A DNA stretch of 64,000 nt from Arthrobacter sp. Soil763. GTDB taxonomy: Bacteria; Actinomycetota; Actinomycetes; Actinomycetales; Micrococcaceae. A program made the translations under genes and the position numbers. The stretch covers positions 686,978 through 750,977 of the forward strand of contig NZ_LMSH01000003.1 of NCBI RefSeq assembly GCF_001428365.1. Direction: 5' to 3'. The notes beneath the pieces were generated by a model that was given only the letters and a program-made list of their open reading frames with translations, searched no databases and was not told the DNA's origin. Within the stretch, counting starts at the first letter, position 1, and each line of letters starts with the position of its first letter. Below are positions 18,380-26,549 of this stretch, piece after piece.

Positions 18380-19123
18380 GTGAAAGTCGTCATCGTCGGG
18401 GCGGGCAGCGTCGGGTCCTCAATTGCCCGGGAACTGCTGGCCCACAAGCACGAGATCCTGCTGATTGACCTCAAGCCGGAAGTGATCGGCCGCAGCGGCC
18501 TGCGCGGCGCGCACTGGCTGGTCGGCGATGCCTGCGAGCTCAGCACGCTCAAGGACGCCCGCCTCGAGGACGCCGACGTCGTGGTTTCGGCGACGGGCGA
18601 TGACAAGGTGAACCTCGTGGTCTCGCTGCTGGCTAAAACCGAGTTCGGCGTCGGGCGGACCGTGGGCCGGGTCAACAACCCGAAGAACGACTGGATGTTC
18701 GATGATTCCTGGGGCGTCGACGTCGCGGTTAACACCCCGCAGCTGATGACCGCGCTGGTGGAAGAGGCGGTGGAGATCGGCGACCTGGTCCGGCTGCTGA
18801 CCCTGCAGACCGGGGTGTCCTCGCTGGTGGAGTTCACCGTGCCGCACGATTCCCACGTGATCGGCCTGACCGTGGGCGACATTGACTGGCCCGAGGACGC
18901 GGCCCTGGTGGCGATCCTGCGTGACCAGGCGCCCATCACGCCCAGCCGCGATGACGTCATCGACGGCGGGGATGAACTGTTCTTCGTGACGACCATCGCC
19001 GCCGAGGACGGGCTGCGCGCGCTGCTTTCGGCTCCGGACTCGGCCGGCGGACCGGTCCAGGCCGCCGTCGAACACCACGGCCGGGAGGCCCAGGCCACAG
19101 CGGACGACGGCTTCGACGGCTGA
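18380..19123 (+). CDS. ceoC: TrkA-family potassium uptake regulator (CeoC-like)
   Basis: A 247-residue second RCK subunit, starting at the GTG immediately after the ceoB stop with no gap. Seen: the Rossmann motif VVIVGAGSVGSSIARELLAH, the acidic residue in LIDLKPE, and a C-terminal TrkA_C domain (about 130-215: LVEFTVPHDSHVIGLTVGDI). The last 25 residues are Ala/Gly/Asp-rich and look disordered. With CeoB it probably forms a heteromeric RCK ring regulating potassium uptake through the neighbouring permease or another partner. Confidence 0.88.
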   Translation: MKVVIVGAGSVGSSIARELLAHKHEILLIDLKPEVIGRSGLRGAHWLVGDACELSTLKDARLEDADVVVSATGDDKVNLVVSLLAKTEFGVGRTVGRVNNPKNDWMFDDSWGVDVAVNTPQLMTALVEEAVEIGDLVRLLTLQTGVSSLVEFTVPHDSHVIGLTVGDIDWPEDAALVAILRDQAPITPSRDDVIDGGDELFFVTTIAAEDGLRALLSAPDSAGGPVQAAVEHHGREAQATADDGFDG

Positions 19124-19168
19124 ACCCGCCGGTTCGTCTTTGCTGGCCCGGCCGGCTGCCGGGCGCGG

Positions 19169-19921
19169 TCAGCTGGGGTCGGCCGGTGCCGGCGCCGGAC
19201 GGGTGAGCAGCCACGCCACCCACATGCCCAGGATGTACAGCGGCGCGCCCATGATGAGCCGGGTGGTCGCCAAGCCGGCCAGGCCCTGCTCCCCCATCAG
19301 GTAGAGCGGGACCTGGACGAGCAGGCGCAGCGCCAGGACCGAGATGATGACCCAGGTGCCGATCCGGTAGGCCTTGAGCCGGGCCGGGTGCTTGCGCCAT
19401 TCCAGGCCCTCGTTCCGGATGAACCCGAACAGCAGGCCGGCGAAGGGCCAGCGCACCGCGATTGAGATGGACATCGCCAGGATGTATCCGAGGTTGGTGA
19501 AGAACCCCAGGACGTAGAAGTCTTCGGCCTTGCCGGTGGAGTTGGCGAGCCAGGCGGACAGACCGACGCCGGCAATGCCGGCCAGCGCCTGCGTCAGCGG
19601 TTTGCGCTGGACCAGCCGCACGACAGTGAACACCGCGGCCACCGCCAGGGCACCGACCAGCGCGGGCGGAAGCTCCCGGGTGATGGTGAAGGCGATCAGG
19701 AAGACCAGACCGGGAAGGATGCTTTCGGCGATGCCCTGGACGCCGCCTGCGCTTTTGAGCACATCGATGTTGCCGTTGCTGGTACGGTGCAGGCCGGCCT
19801 TGGCGGCGTAGCCTTCGGCGAGCTGCGCCACCGTGGGCTGGGCCGCCGCGGGCTCGGCCGCCGTGGGCTCGGCCGCCGTGGGCTGGGGCGCGGGCCGCTG
19901 CGGGTCGTCGGGGGTGCTCAT
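19169..19921 (-). CDS. DUF3159 membrane protein
   Basis: A 250-residue conserved actinobacterial protein of unknown function. The first 60 residues are Pro/Ala-rich with a repeated TAAEP-like unit encoded by short tandem repeats near 19850-19885. The family core follows, with GLHRTSNGNIDVLKSAGGVQG and five or six hydrophobic helices containing RNEGLEWRKHP. The ATG overlaps the stop of the OB-fold gene (ATGA), so translation is coupled in the run dut, DUF3710, OB-fold, DUF3159. Nothing in the sequence indicates a substrate or enzyme activity. Confidence 0.8.
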   Translation of the reverse strand: MSTPDDPQRPAPQPTAAEPTAAEPAAAQPTVAQLAEGYAAKAGLHRTSNGNIDVLKSAGGVQGIAESILPGLVFLIAFTITRELPPALVGALAVAAVFTVVRLVQRKPLTQALAGIAGVGLSAWLANSTGKAEDFYVLGFFTNLGYILAMSISIAVRWPFAGLLFGFIRNEGLEWRKHPARLKAYRIGTWVIISVLALRLLVQVPLYLMGEQGLAGLATTRLIMGAPLYILGMWVAWLLTRPAPAPADPS

Positions 19922-20316
19922 TGTTCCTCCAGGCGGGACAGGATTTCATAGCGCGGGTTGAACATGGTGGGCAGTCCGTCGCGCACCGTGACCATCCCTT
20001 CGAGCCGGAGCTCCAGGCCGGCCTTCACGCCCGGGATGCGGCGCCGGCCAAGCCAGACCACACGCAGCCGGTCAGCTGCTGCCGCGGGACGCCGGCGCCG
20101 GTCCCCGGCCGGGGCGGCCTGGGCGGCGGCCGGCGCGGTGCGGGCCCGGGGCGCCGGGGCGTCGTGGTCCGTGATGATGGCGGTGAAGGCGGCGACTTCC
20201 CCGGCCGGGGCATAGGTCACGGATTCGATGAAGCCACGGCACTGCACCCGCCCGCGTTCGGGCAGCCCGCGCACCGGAACGGCGTCGGCAGGCTTCCTGC
20301 CGGGGGCATCAACCAA
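19918..20316 (-). CDS. OB-fold protein, 132 aa, probable TTG start
   Basis: Small basic protein. FIESVTYAPAGEVAAFTAIITD and LRVVWLGRRRIPGVKAGLELRLEG are the strands of an OB-fold of the RecG-wedge/ssDNA-binding kind, split by an Ala/Pro/Arg-rich insertion. It ends MFNPRYEIL, typical of this family. No ATG or GTG begins the protein-like part. A TTG at 20314-20316, overlapping the DUF3710 stop by 8 nt, gives LVDAPGRKPADAV and is the best start. Nucleic-acid binding is inferred from the fold. It is coupled to DUF3710 upstream and DUF3159 downstream. Confidence 0.7.
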   Translation of the reverse strand: MVDAPGRKPADAVPVRGLPERGRVQCRGFIESVTYAPAGEVAAFTAIITDHDAPAPRARTAPAAAQAAPAGDRRRRPAAAADRLRVVWLGRRRIPGVKAGLELRLEGMVTVRDGLPTMFNPRYEILSRLEEQ

Positions 20317-21007
20317 TCTGGGTAATCTCCGGTCCGCGTTCGGGCTGCTCGAATTCGGGGGTGTCCTGCGGGGCGGCGACGCCGGTGTCCCTGGGAAGCC
20401 GGAGCTGCAGCAGTTCCCGGGGCGGCATGGGGCTCTCGCCGCGGACCACGACGATCTGCCGGAACAGGTCCTCCAGCCCGGCGGCCGCGCTGCGGTCCAG
20501 GGCGGCCTCGCCGCCGAGGACGCCGCGGAGGAACCAGCGCGGACCGTCGACGCCGATGAACCGGGCGACGCGGTAGCCTTCGCTGCCGTCGCCGGCGGGG
20601 AGCTTCGCAACCAGCTCGATGCCGAAGTGGCCCTCGATTTCATCGACCTGGCCGCCCTGGCTGCCGACAGACTGGCCGATCTGTTCCCGGATTTCGTCCC
20701 ACAGGCCCTCGGACCGGGGTGCGGCGAACGCCTGCAGCTGCAGGCTGGAGCCCTCCAGGTCCATGGTGACGGCCACGACGCGCTGGGTGGCTTCCTCGAC
20801 CTCGAGCCGGAGTTGCAGGCCCTCGCGCGGTGCGATCAGCAGGGCGCCGAGGTCGACGTAGCCGTCCTGGTTCTCAATTTCCGACACGTCGAAGGGGCCG
20901 GCGCCGCGCCGGGTCTCCGCCGGTTCAGCGGCGGCCGCGGACTCCGGGAGGTCGGCGCTGTCCGTTGGCTGCTCCTGCTTGGCTTTCTTGCCACGCCCAA
21001 AAACCAT
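20309..21007 (-). CDS. DUF3710 protein
   Basis: A 232-residue soluble protein conserved across actinobacteria, function unknown. It begins with a Lys-rich stretch (FGRGKKAKQEQ), then a conserved core with GPFDVSEI, YVDLGALLIAP, RFIGVDGPRWFLRGVLGG and MPPRELLQLRLP. No catalytic motif recognised and no membrane segment. The ATG has AAGGAG about 8 nt upstream. It follows dut on the same strand after 72 nt and overlaps the OB-fold gene, suggesting a shared role with nucleotide or DNA metabolism, but this is context only. Confidence 0.85.
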   Translation of the reverse strand: MVFGRGKKAKQEQPTDSADLPESAAAAEPAETRRGAGPFDVSEIENQDGYVDLGALLIAPREGLQLRLEVEEATQRVVAVTMDLEGSSLQLQAFAAPRSEGLWDEIREQIGQSVGSQGGQVDEIEGHFGIELVAKLPAGDGSEGYRVARFIGVDGPRWFLRGVLGGEAALDRSAAAGLEDLFRQIVVVRGESPMPPRELLQLRLPRDTGVAAPQDTPEFEQPERGPEITQIG

Positions 21008-21079
21008 GGGTTGTCTCCTTAGTTGTGATCCTGCTCGGGGCGCCGGGCCGCCGCGTATCGGTGGCCGGCCGGTCGGGTT

Positions 21080-21613
21080 CTAGACCCCGGGGGCGCCGGT
21101 CCCGGCAGGGCCGAAGCCGCCGGTCGAGCCGAAGCCGCCGCCGCCGCGGACCGAAGCGCCAAGCTCCTGCACGGCGACAAAGCGGGCGTACTCCACGCGC
21201 TGGATGACCATTTGTGCAATTCTATCGCCGCGCCGCAGTTCGATGGCCTTCTCGCGGTCGGTGTTCAGCAGGGTCACGGCGATCTCGCCGCGGTAACCGG
21301 CGTCGACGGTGCCCGGTGCGTTCACGACGGTCAGGCCGTGCTTGGTGGCCAGGCCGGACCGCGGATGGATCAGCGCGACGAAGCCGTCGGGAAGGGCAAT
21401 CGAGACCCCGGTGGGCACCAGCCGCCGCTCCCCCGGCTGGAGCACGACGTCCTCGCGGGCGCGCAGGTCTGCGCCGGCGTCGCCGGGGTGCGCGTACGAC
21501 GGCGGCTCCAGGCCGTCGTCGAGCATCTTCAGCTCCACCGTCAGGGTGGGGGTCCCGTAGGCGGCTGCGGGGCCTGCCGGCGGGGTGGTCACGGCGGTGG
21601 TTTCTTCAGTCAC
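21080..21613 (-). CDS. dut: deoxyuridine 5'-triphosphate nucleotidohydrolase (dUTPase)
   Basis: A 177-residue trimeric enzyme converting dUTP to dUMP and pyrophosphate, keeping uracil out of DNA and feeding thymidylate synthesis. All five family motifs are present: I PGDAGADL, II HPRSG (in the segment ending LATKHGL), III NAPGTVDAGYRGEI, IV RGDRIAQMVIQ, V RGGGGFGSTGGFG. A start at GTG (21611-21613) gives VTEETTAV; upstream in-frame sequence has no protein-like character. The N-terminal 30 residues before the core are a variable extension. Confidence 0.95.
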   Translation of the reverse strand: MTEETTAVTTPPAGPAAAYGTPTLTVELKMLDDGLEPPSYAHPGDAGADLRAREDVVLQPGERRLVPTGVSIALPDGFVALIHPRSGLATKHGLTVVNAPGTVDAGYRGEIAVTLLNTDREKAIELRRGDRIAQMVIQRVEYARFVAVQELGASVRGGGGFGSTGGFGPAGTGAPGV

Positions 21614-21759
21614 AGTTCCCCACTGTAACGCCCGGGCAACGGAACGTCCTACCGCGGGAGGACGGCGCCAAGGGCCCCGGGACGGCCGCACGTTGCCGGA
21701 CGCCCGCGGCGGGGCGGTGCCGAGGTGAAATGGCCCCGGAAACGTGGAAAGCTGGGTCC

Positions 21760-22245
21760 ATGCCCGAATCCAGCGCGTCCGTTCCCGCGTCCAGCAGCAG
21801 CCCCCACGACGCTTCCGTCGTCTTCCGCGAGAAGCTCTGGCCCAGTTTCTGGATCTGGCTGGTGGCGGCCGGACTCTCCGGCGCTGGCATCCTCGTGTTC
21901 GCGCCGATCAGCATGGCCGCCGGGGTCACCGCCGCCGTCGTGCTCTTTGCGATCCTTACGGTGCTGCTGGTGCTCTCGACGCCGTCCATCACCGTCACCG
22001 CGGAGACGCTGCGCGTCGGGCGGGCGAGCATCGAGCGCCGCTTCGTGGGCTCCGCCGAGGCGTTCCGCGGTTCCGACGCCACCGCAGAGCGCGGCACCCG
22101 GCTCAACGGACTGGCTTTCATGTGCATCCGGGGCTGGATCGATCCGGTGGTCCGGATCGAGATCACCGACCCCGCGGACCGCACCCCGTACTGGCTGGCT
22201 TCCTCCAGGCACCCGGACGAACTGGTCGCCGCGCTCTCCCGCTGA
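21760..22245 (+). CDS. DUF3093 membrane protein
   Basis: A 161-residue conserved actinobacterial protein. Two hydrophobic helices (about 27-47 and 52-72) are followed by a soluble region with the family residues TVTAETLRVGRA, GLAFMCIRGWID and a C-terminal RTPYWLASSRHPDELVAAL. Function unknown. It is divergent from dut (146 nt apart) and convergent with the DUF4193 gene. The ATG start was chosen as the first residue of the coherent N-terminus; no strong ribosome-binding site is visible. Confidence 0.85.
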   Translation: MPESSASVPASSSSPHDASVVFREKLWPSFWIWLVAAGLSGAGILVFAPISMAAGVTAAVVLFAILTVLLVLSTPSITVTAETLRVGRASIERRFVGSAEAFRGSDATAERGTRLNGLAFMCIRGWIDPVVRIEITDPADRTPYWLASSRHPDELVAALSR

Positions 22246-22282
22246 GTTCCCGGCGCCGGGCGCCGCAGGTGCGCCCTCCGGC

Positions 22283-22582
22283 CTAGCCCTCGCAGTCCTT
22301 GCAGTACTTCAGTCCGTCCTTTTCGCGCGCGATCTGCGAGCGGTGCCGGACCAGGAAACAGGACGCGCACGTGAACTCGTCTGCCTGCGCCGGCAGAACC
22401 CGCACCAGCAGTTCCTCGCCGGAGAGGTCCGCGCCGGGGAGCTCATAGCCTTCGGCGAGTTCCGTCTCATCTTCATCGACCACCGCGGAAGGCTTATCCG
22501 TACGCCGCGCCTTCAGTTCCTCGATGGAGTCCTCGTTGAGTTCTTCCTCAGTCTTGCGCGGCGCATCGTAGTCTGTCGCCAT
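22283..22582 (-). CDS. DUF4193 small zinc-ribbon-like protein
   Basis: A 99-residue acidic protein conserved in actinobacteria. The C-terminus contains two Cys pairs, CASC and CKDC, spaced by about 24 residues (FTCASCFLVRH...YCKDCEG), which would bind one zinc. The N-terminus, MATDYDAPRKTEEE, is a family hallmark. Function unknown. It is divergent from sepH across a 355-nt gap. Confidence 0.88.
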   Translation of the reverse strand: MATDYDAPRKTEEELNEDSIEELKARRTDKPSAVVDEDETELAEGYELPGADLSGEELLVRVLPAQADEFTCASCFLVRHRSQIAREKDGLKYCKDCEG

Positions 22583-22937
22583 TACTTGTTGCTCACACTC
22601 CGCAGTTGTTGGGTTGGTTCGCCGTTCCGGGTCCTGCGGCGCCTGGTAGCTCCGACCGGCCCGGGCCGGTTCACCGATGTCAACGCCGGGCAGCGGCTTT
22701 TTGTGCCCGGCGTCGGGTCATTTTTACGCACATGCCCGCCCGGGCGCCAGAGGCCAGTGGCGGCGGCTTCCGGGACCCCACTGCGGACGGTCCAGGAGCC
22801 CGCCCGGGTGGCCGCCCGGTGGCCCGCCCGGGCCGGAAAGTCGCGGAAAATCACGGCGCGCCCTCCGTCCTAACCCGAAAAGGTGCCTATCGGTGGCAGA
22901 GTTTCGAATGTTAGTAATGCCAGGGTGGAGGATTTGT
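22583..22937. other. 355-nt divergent intergenic region
   Basis: No gene is supported here. A 90-codon open frame on the minus strand runs up to the DUF4193 start but lacks protein-like composition. The region must hold the divergent promoters of DUF4193 and sepH. A GGAGGA site immediately before the sepH ATG is clear, while no confident -35/-10 pair could be assigned. Confidence 0.5.
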
Positions 22938-24383
22938 ATGCAGGATCTACGGCTTGTAGGCGTCCACGACGACGGGGAGCATCTCCTGGTCAGTGGCACC
23001 GGCGGCGAGATGTTCCAGCTGCCGATCGACGACGCGCTCAGGGCTGCCGCCGCGCGGAGCACGGCCAAGGCCGCGCCCGCCGCGGAGCCTATTGCGCTGT
23101 CCCCGCGCGACATCCAGTCCCGGATCCGCGCCGGCGCCACCGCAGCGGAGGTCGCCGCCCTGTCCGGCCTGCCGCTGGCGAAGGTGCAGCGCTACGAGGG
23201 CCCGGTGCTCGCCGAACGCGAGTACGTGGCCCAGCAGGCGCGGAAGATCGAGGTGGCGTCCCCGTCCGCGGGCCACGACAGCTACCGGTCCTTCTTCGGC
23301 GACCAGCCCGCGGCCCTGGAAGAGATGGTTGTTCACCGGCTGCGGGCCCACGGCATCGACCCGGCCACGGTGGAGTGGGATTCCTGGCGCCGGCCCGACG
23401 GCAGCTGGAACGTGGTGGCCCGCTTCGAGGCCCCATCCGGCGCGCACGCCGCCATCGGCGAAGAACCGCCGGCGATGTGGACCTTCAGCCCCGCCCGCAA
23501 ATCCCTGCAGAACGCCAACCGTTGGGCCCAGCAGCTCAGTGAACTGGAGCCGATGGACGGCCCGGTGCCGGCCCGCCGGCTCTCGGCGGTCTCGGACCGG
23601 CCCTTTGATTTCGAAACCGACGCCGAGGCAGCCGCGCGCGGCGCCGCGGCGCAGCCGAGTACCTCCCAGCTCAGCGTCGTCCAGCCGGGCAGCCAGCAGG
23701 ACAAGGACGCGGACGGCCTGCTCGATATGCTCCGCTCCCGCCGCGGCCAGCGCCTGGGCCTGGACGAGGACGCGGACGATGCGCTGGCGATGCTGCTGAC
23801 CAACGGCGTCCCCGCCGCCCACCCGCGGCCCTCCGAAGTGCCGGCGCTGGAAGAAGACGACGACCTGGACGAATCCGACGATGCTGCCGAGGCGGGCCCC
23901 GCCGACGCCCCGGAGGCGGAGGACGGAACCGATGACCGAACCGAGGACCAGGAGCAGGCGCCGGCGGCCGCCGTTGAGCCGCACGCGCTTCCCGGCCCCG
24001 ATGCCTTCACCCGGCGCCGCGACGCGCGCCCTTCGATGTTGTCCCGCCTGAGCCTGGCGCCCCGGCACCAGGAGAACGACGACGCGCTGAAGCTGCACGA
24101 CGGGGTCAGCACCGAAACCCGGGAGATCACCATCGCAGCCTCGCAGCTGCGGCCGGTCCGGTCCGGCCCGACGTCGAGCCCGGGCCTGGACGAACTGCTG
24201 GGCGGTGGCCCCTCCCGGCAGACCCGTCACGGCTCTTCCGCCGCCGCCCGCGGCGACGACGCCCGCTCTGAGGCTGCACGCCCTGAACGGGAGACCGAGG
24301 CGCCGGAACGCCAGCCCTCCCGACCGAAGCGCTCCAGCGTCCCGAGCTGGGACGAAATCGTTTTCGGCACCCGCAGCGACTAG
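22938..24383 (+). CDS. sepH: septation protein SepH
   Basis: A 481-residue actinobacterial cell-division protein. The N-terminal DUF3071 domain (about 1-170) begins MQDLRLVGVHDDGEHLL and contains a helix-turn-helix-like segment, IRAGATAAEVAALSGLPLAKVQRYEGPVLAERE. The Ala/Asp/Glu-rich remainder is disordered and ends in a short conserved tail, SVPSWDEIVFGTRSD. In Streptomyces and mycobacteria SepH binds FtsZ and stimulates its assembly. The ATG has GGAGGA 5 nt upstream. A monocistronic unit, followed by short tandem repeats before the convergent phosphodiesterase gene. Confidence 0.92.
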   Translation: MQDLRLVGVHDDGEHLLVSGTGGEMFQLPIDDALRAAAARSTAKAAPAAEPIALSPRDIQSRIRAGATAAEVAALSGLPLAKVQRYEGPVLAEREYVAQQARKIEVASPSAGHDSYRSFFGDQPAALEEMVVHRLRAHGIDPATVEWDSWRRPDGSWNVVARFEAPSGAHAAIGEEPPAMWTFSPARKSLQNANRWAQQLSELEPMDGPVPARRLSAVSDRPFDFETDAEAAARGAAAQPSTSQLSVVQPGSQQDKDADGLLDMLRSRRGQRLGLDEDADDALAMLLTNGVPAAHPRPSEVPALEEDDDLDESDDAAEAGPADAPEAEDGTDDRTEDQEQAPAAAVEPHALPGPDAFTRRRDARPSMLSRLSLAPRHQENDDALKLHDGVSTETREITIAASQLRPVRSGPTSSPGLDELLGGGPSRQTRHGSSAAARGDDARSEAARPERETEAPERQPSRPKRSSVPSWDEIVFGTRSD

Positions 24384-24401
24384 CTGGCTGCCCCCGCCGC
24401 C

Positions 24402-24458
24402 GGTCAGCTCTGCACCACCCGGTCAGTTCGGCGCCGCCCGGTCAGGTCGGCGCCGCCC
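24402..24458. repeat. three tandem 19-bp units
   Basis: Units at 24402-24420, 24421-24439 and 24440-24458 follow GGTCAG-N-TC...GCxCCxCCC. The last two differ at one position; the first is more diverged. They lie between the convergent stops of sepH and the phosphodiesterase gene. Confidence 0.75.
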
Positions 24459-24466
24459 GGCTTGAT

Positions 24467-25747
24467 TTACTTGGCCGCGTTCTTCCCGCCGGCTTTCGAC
24501 CGTGTTTTCGACCCGGCTTTGGCTCCCCGGGTTTTTCCTTCCGCGCTGAAGCACAGCAGCGGCACTTCGCGTTCGGCCTTGGTCAGCGAGCCGTGCTGGC
24601 CGACCACCTCCATGGCCCGGGCCGGGACCCTGCGGGTGTCGTAGAACGCCAGGGCGTCGCGGGCGGCGATCATGACGTCGCCGATCCGGCCGCCCACCCC
24701 GTCGCGGAGCGGGCCGAACAGGCCGGCCGCAAGGGCGTCGGCCTTGGTGAAGGCCCAGATCCGGTCCCCGAAGCGCGCCCGCCAAGCGTCCAGCAGCCGT
24801 TGCGCACCGGCGCCGTCCGTTCCATCTTCCAGGTAGAGGTGCACCATCCGCGGCTCCCCCGCGGTGTGCCGGACGCCGGCGGTCAGCGCCGGGTCGGCGG
24901 AAAAATCGATCCGCTGTGATTCCGGCACATCGAGCATGCCGTGGTCCCCGGTGACCATCACGGTGGTGCCGGGCGGGAGGGTGGCGTTGAGCCGCCGCAC
25001 GGTGGCGTCGAGTTCCTCGAGCTGGTGTTCCCACTGCGGTGACTGGCAGCCGTGGCGGTGCCCGGCTTTGTCCAATTCGTGGATGTAGAAGTACATCAGC
25101 GACCGTTCGGCGCCGGCCATAGCTTCGGCCGCCGCCGCGGTACGGGCGTGCGAGGTGGTGCCGGGCAGGAAGCGGCCGCCGCGCAGGGCGGCGCGGGTCA
25201 TCGCCGAGCCGCTGAACCTGGGCAGCCCGACGGTCGTGACATCCACATGCCCGGCCGCGCGTTCGAACACCGTGGGCAGCGGCTGCCACGTTTCCGGGTC
25301 CACGCCCTCGTCCCAGTTGCCGAGCATGTTGACCACGCGGTCCTGCTCCGGGTCGAGGACGTCGTAGCCGACCATGCCGTGCTGCCCGGCGGGTACTCCG
25401 GTGCCGAAGCTGGCCAGCGAGGCGGCAGTGGTGGACGGGAAGGCGGCGTCGAGCCAGACCGGCACGGCGCCCTGGCCGGCCTGCACCACCGAACGCAGGA
25501 ACGGCGTGTGGGCGGTCTTTTGCTTCAGCAGCTGGCGGCCCAGTCCGTCGGTCAGGACCACGCAGACGTGCCGGGCGGCGGGCAGGTTCAACCGGTTCTC
25601 GAAACCGGGGACGCCCAGGCTGGCGGCGGCGCTGACGAGGACTTCGGCGATGGAGCGCTCCCCGTAGGCGGGCGGCGCGGGCAATCCGGCGGTCGCACTA
25701 TCCGGGGTGGCGGGTGCCTGGGACGAGGCGGCGCGGACCGGCCCCAT
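24467..25747 (-). CDS. alkaline phosphatase superfamily phosphodiesterase/pyrophosphatase
   Basis: A 426-residue type I phosphodiesterase/nucleotide pyrophosphatase family protein. Seen: the first metal-binding motif CVVLTDGLGRQLL, the nucleophile region FPSTTAASLASFGTG (Thr), YIHELDKAGHRHG and VTGDHGMLDVPES, the two metal-binding Asp/His clusters. The C-terminal 20 residues are Lys-rich and variable. No signal peptide is evident, so it is probably cytoplasmic. The ATG overlaps the stop codon of the DUF5998 gene upstream, so the pair is coupled. Substrate unknown. Confidence 0.88.
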   Translation of the reverse strand: MGPVRAASSQAPATPDSATAGLPAPPAYGERSIAEVLVSAAASLGVPGFENRLNLPAARHVCVVLTDGLGRQLLKQKTAHTPFLRSVVQAGQGAVPVWLDAAFPSTTAASLASFGTGVPAGQHGMVGYDVLDPEQDRVVNMLGNWDEGVDPETWQPLPTVFERAAGHVDVTTVGLPRFSGSAMTRAALRGGRFLPGTTSHARTAAAAEAMAGAERSLMYFYIHELDKAGHRHGCQSPQWEHQLEELDATVRRLNATLPPGTTVMVTGDHGMLDVPESQRIDFSADPALTAGVRHTAGEPRMVHLYLEDGTDGAGAQRLLDAWRARFGDRIWAFTKADALAAGLFGPLRDGVGGRIGDVMIAARDALAFYDTRRVPARAMEVVGQHGSLTKAEREVPLLCFSAEGKTRGAKAGSKTRSKAGGKNAAK

Positions 25748-26505
25748 CAGCGCTGGTGGCCGCGGCTGAGGCGGTTGCCGAAGACGCCGGGGCGGGGGCG
25801 CTGCGGCAGGGTGGAAGTCCCGTGCGGGGCGGGCGCGGTGGAGCCGGTGTTCACGGCCCGGAGCGCGCGGGCGAACAGCTTGGCGTCCTGGACGGCCTGC
25901 AGTCCGTCCGCTTCGGCGCTGATCCGGAGCACAATGTCCTCCTGCGCGATGGTGCCGCTGTAGCCGTGGTCCGCCTCGCACTGCGGGTCCCCGCAGCTCG
26001 CCGGGCCCATGTCGAGGCGCTGGCCGCCGGACCAGGCGATGGACAGGGTCAGTTCACGGACCGGGTCCGAGGGCTTGTAGTCCTGCGGCTGGGCATAGAC
26101 GTAGCTGAGCACGACGGAGCGGATCTGCGTCACGGGGACGGACTCGGTGGAGACCTGCGCGACGATCTGCTCGCCGGCTTCGTCCAGTTGCTGGTCATCG
26201 ACGTGGGTGATGACGAGCATGTCCTCGGTCAGAACCAGGACGGTGATGTGGCGGCGCACCTCGGCACGGTCGAAGTGCGTTTCCAGGTGCACCAGGTGCG
26301 CCACGCAGTCGCGGCCGTCCAGCGCGTCGGCGACGACGTCGGCCACCAGCCGCGGGTAGAAGCCGGCCTGCTGGAGGGCGCCCTCCAGGCTCTGGCCCTG
26401 CGCGCTGTGGTCGTGCAGCCCGTGGTGCGGTGAGCCGTTGCGGCCGGGGACCGATGCGCGGGGCTGGGGTGCTGGGGGCTGGGAGGTCATGGCTTCCATT
26501 TTCAC
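25747..26505 (-). CDS. DUF5998 protein
   Basis: A soluble protein of about 250 residues conserved in Micrococcaceae and other actinobacteria, function unknown. Core motifs: LEGALQQAGFYPRLVADVV, HLVHLETHFDRAEVRRHITVL, and MGPASCGDPQCEADHGY with two cysteines. The start is uncertain among GTG 26505, ATG 26499 and ATG 26490; the conserved part begins about 35 residues later. It overlaps the phosphodiesterase gene at its 3' end. Confidence 0.8.
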   Translation of the reverse strand: MKMEAMTSQPPAPQPRASVPGRNGSPHHGLHDHSAQGQSLEGALQQAGFYPRLVADVVADALDGRDCVAHLVHLETHFDRAEVRRHITVLVLTEDMLVITHVDDQQLDEAGEQIVAQVSTESVPVTQIRSVVLSYVYAQPQDYKPSDPVRELTLSIAWSGGQRLDMGPASCGDPQCEADHGYSGTIAQEDIVLRISAEADGLQAVQDAKLFARALRAVNTGSTAPAPHGTSTLPQRPRPGVFGNRLSRGHQR

Positions 26506-26549
26506 AGATCGGCTAGGGAGTTGCTAACCGCGCCGGGGTCCCCGGCGGC

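Noticed and set aside
22582..22854. Possible 90-aa gene in the DUF4193/sepH gap
   Set aside because: Arg/Pro/Gly-rich translation with no start signal; it abuts the DUF4193 start and is better read as promoter region.
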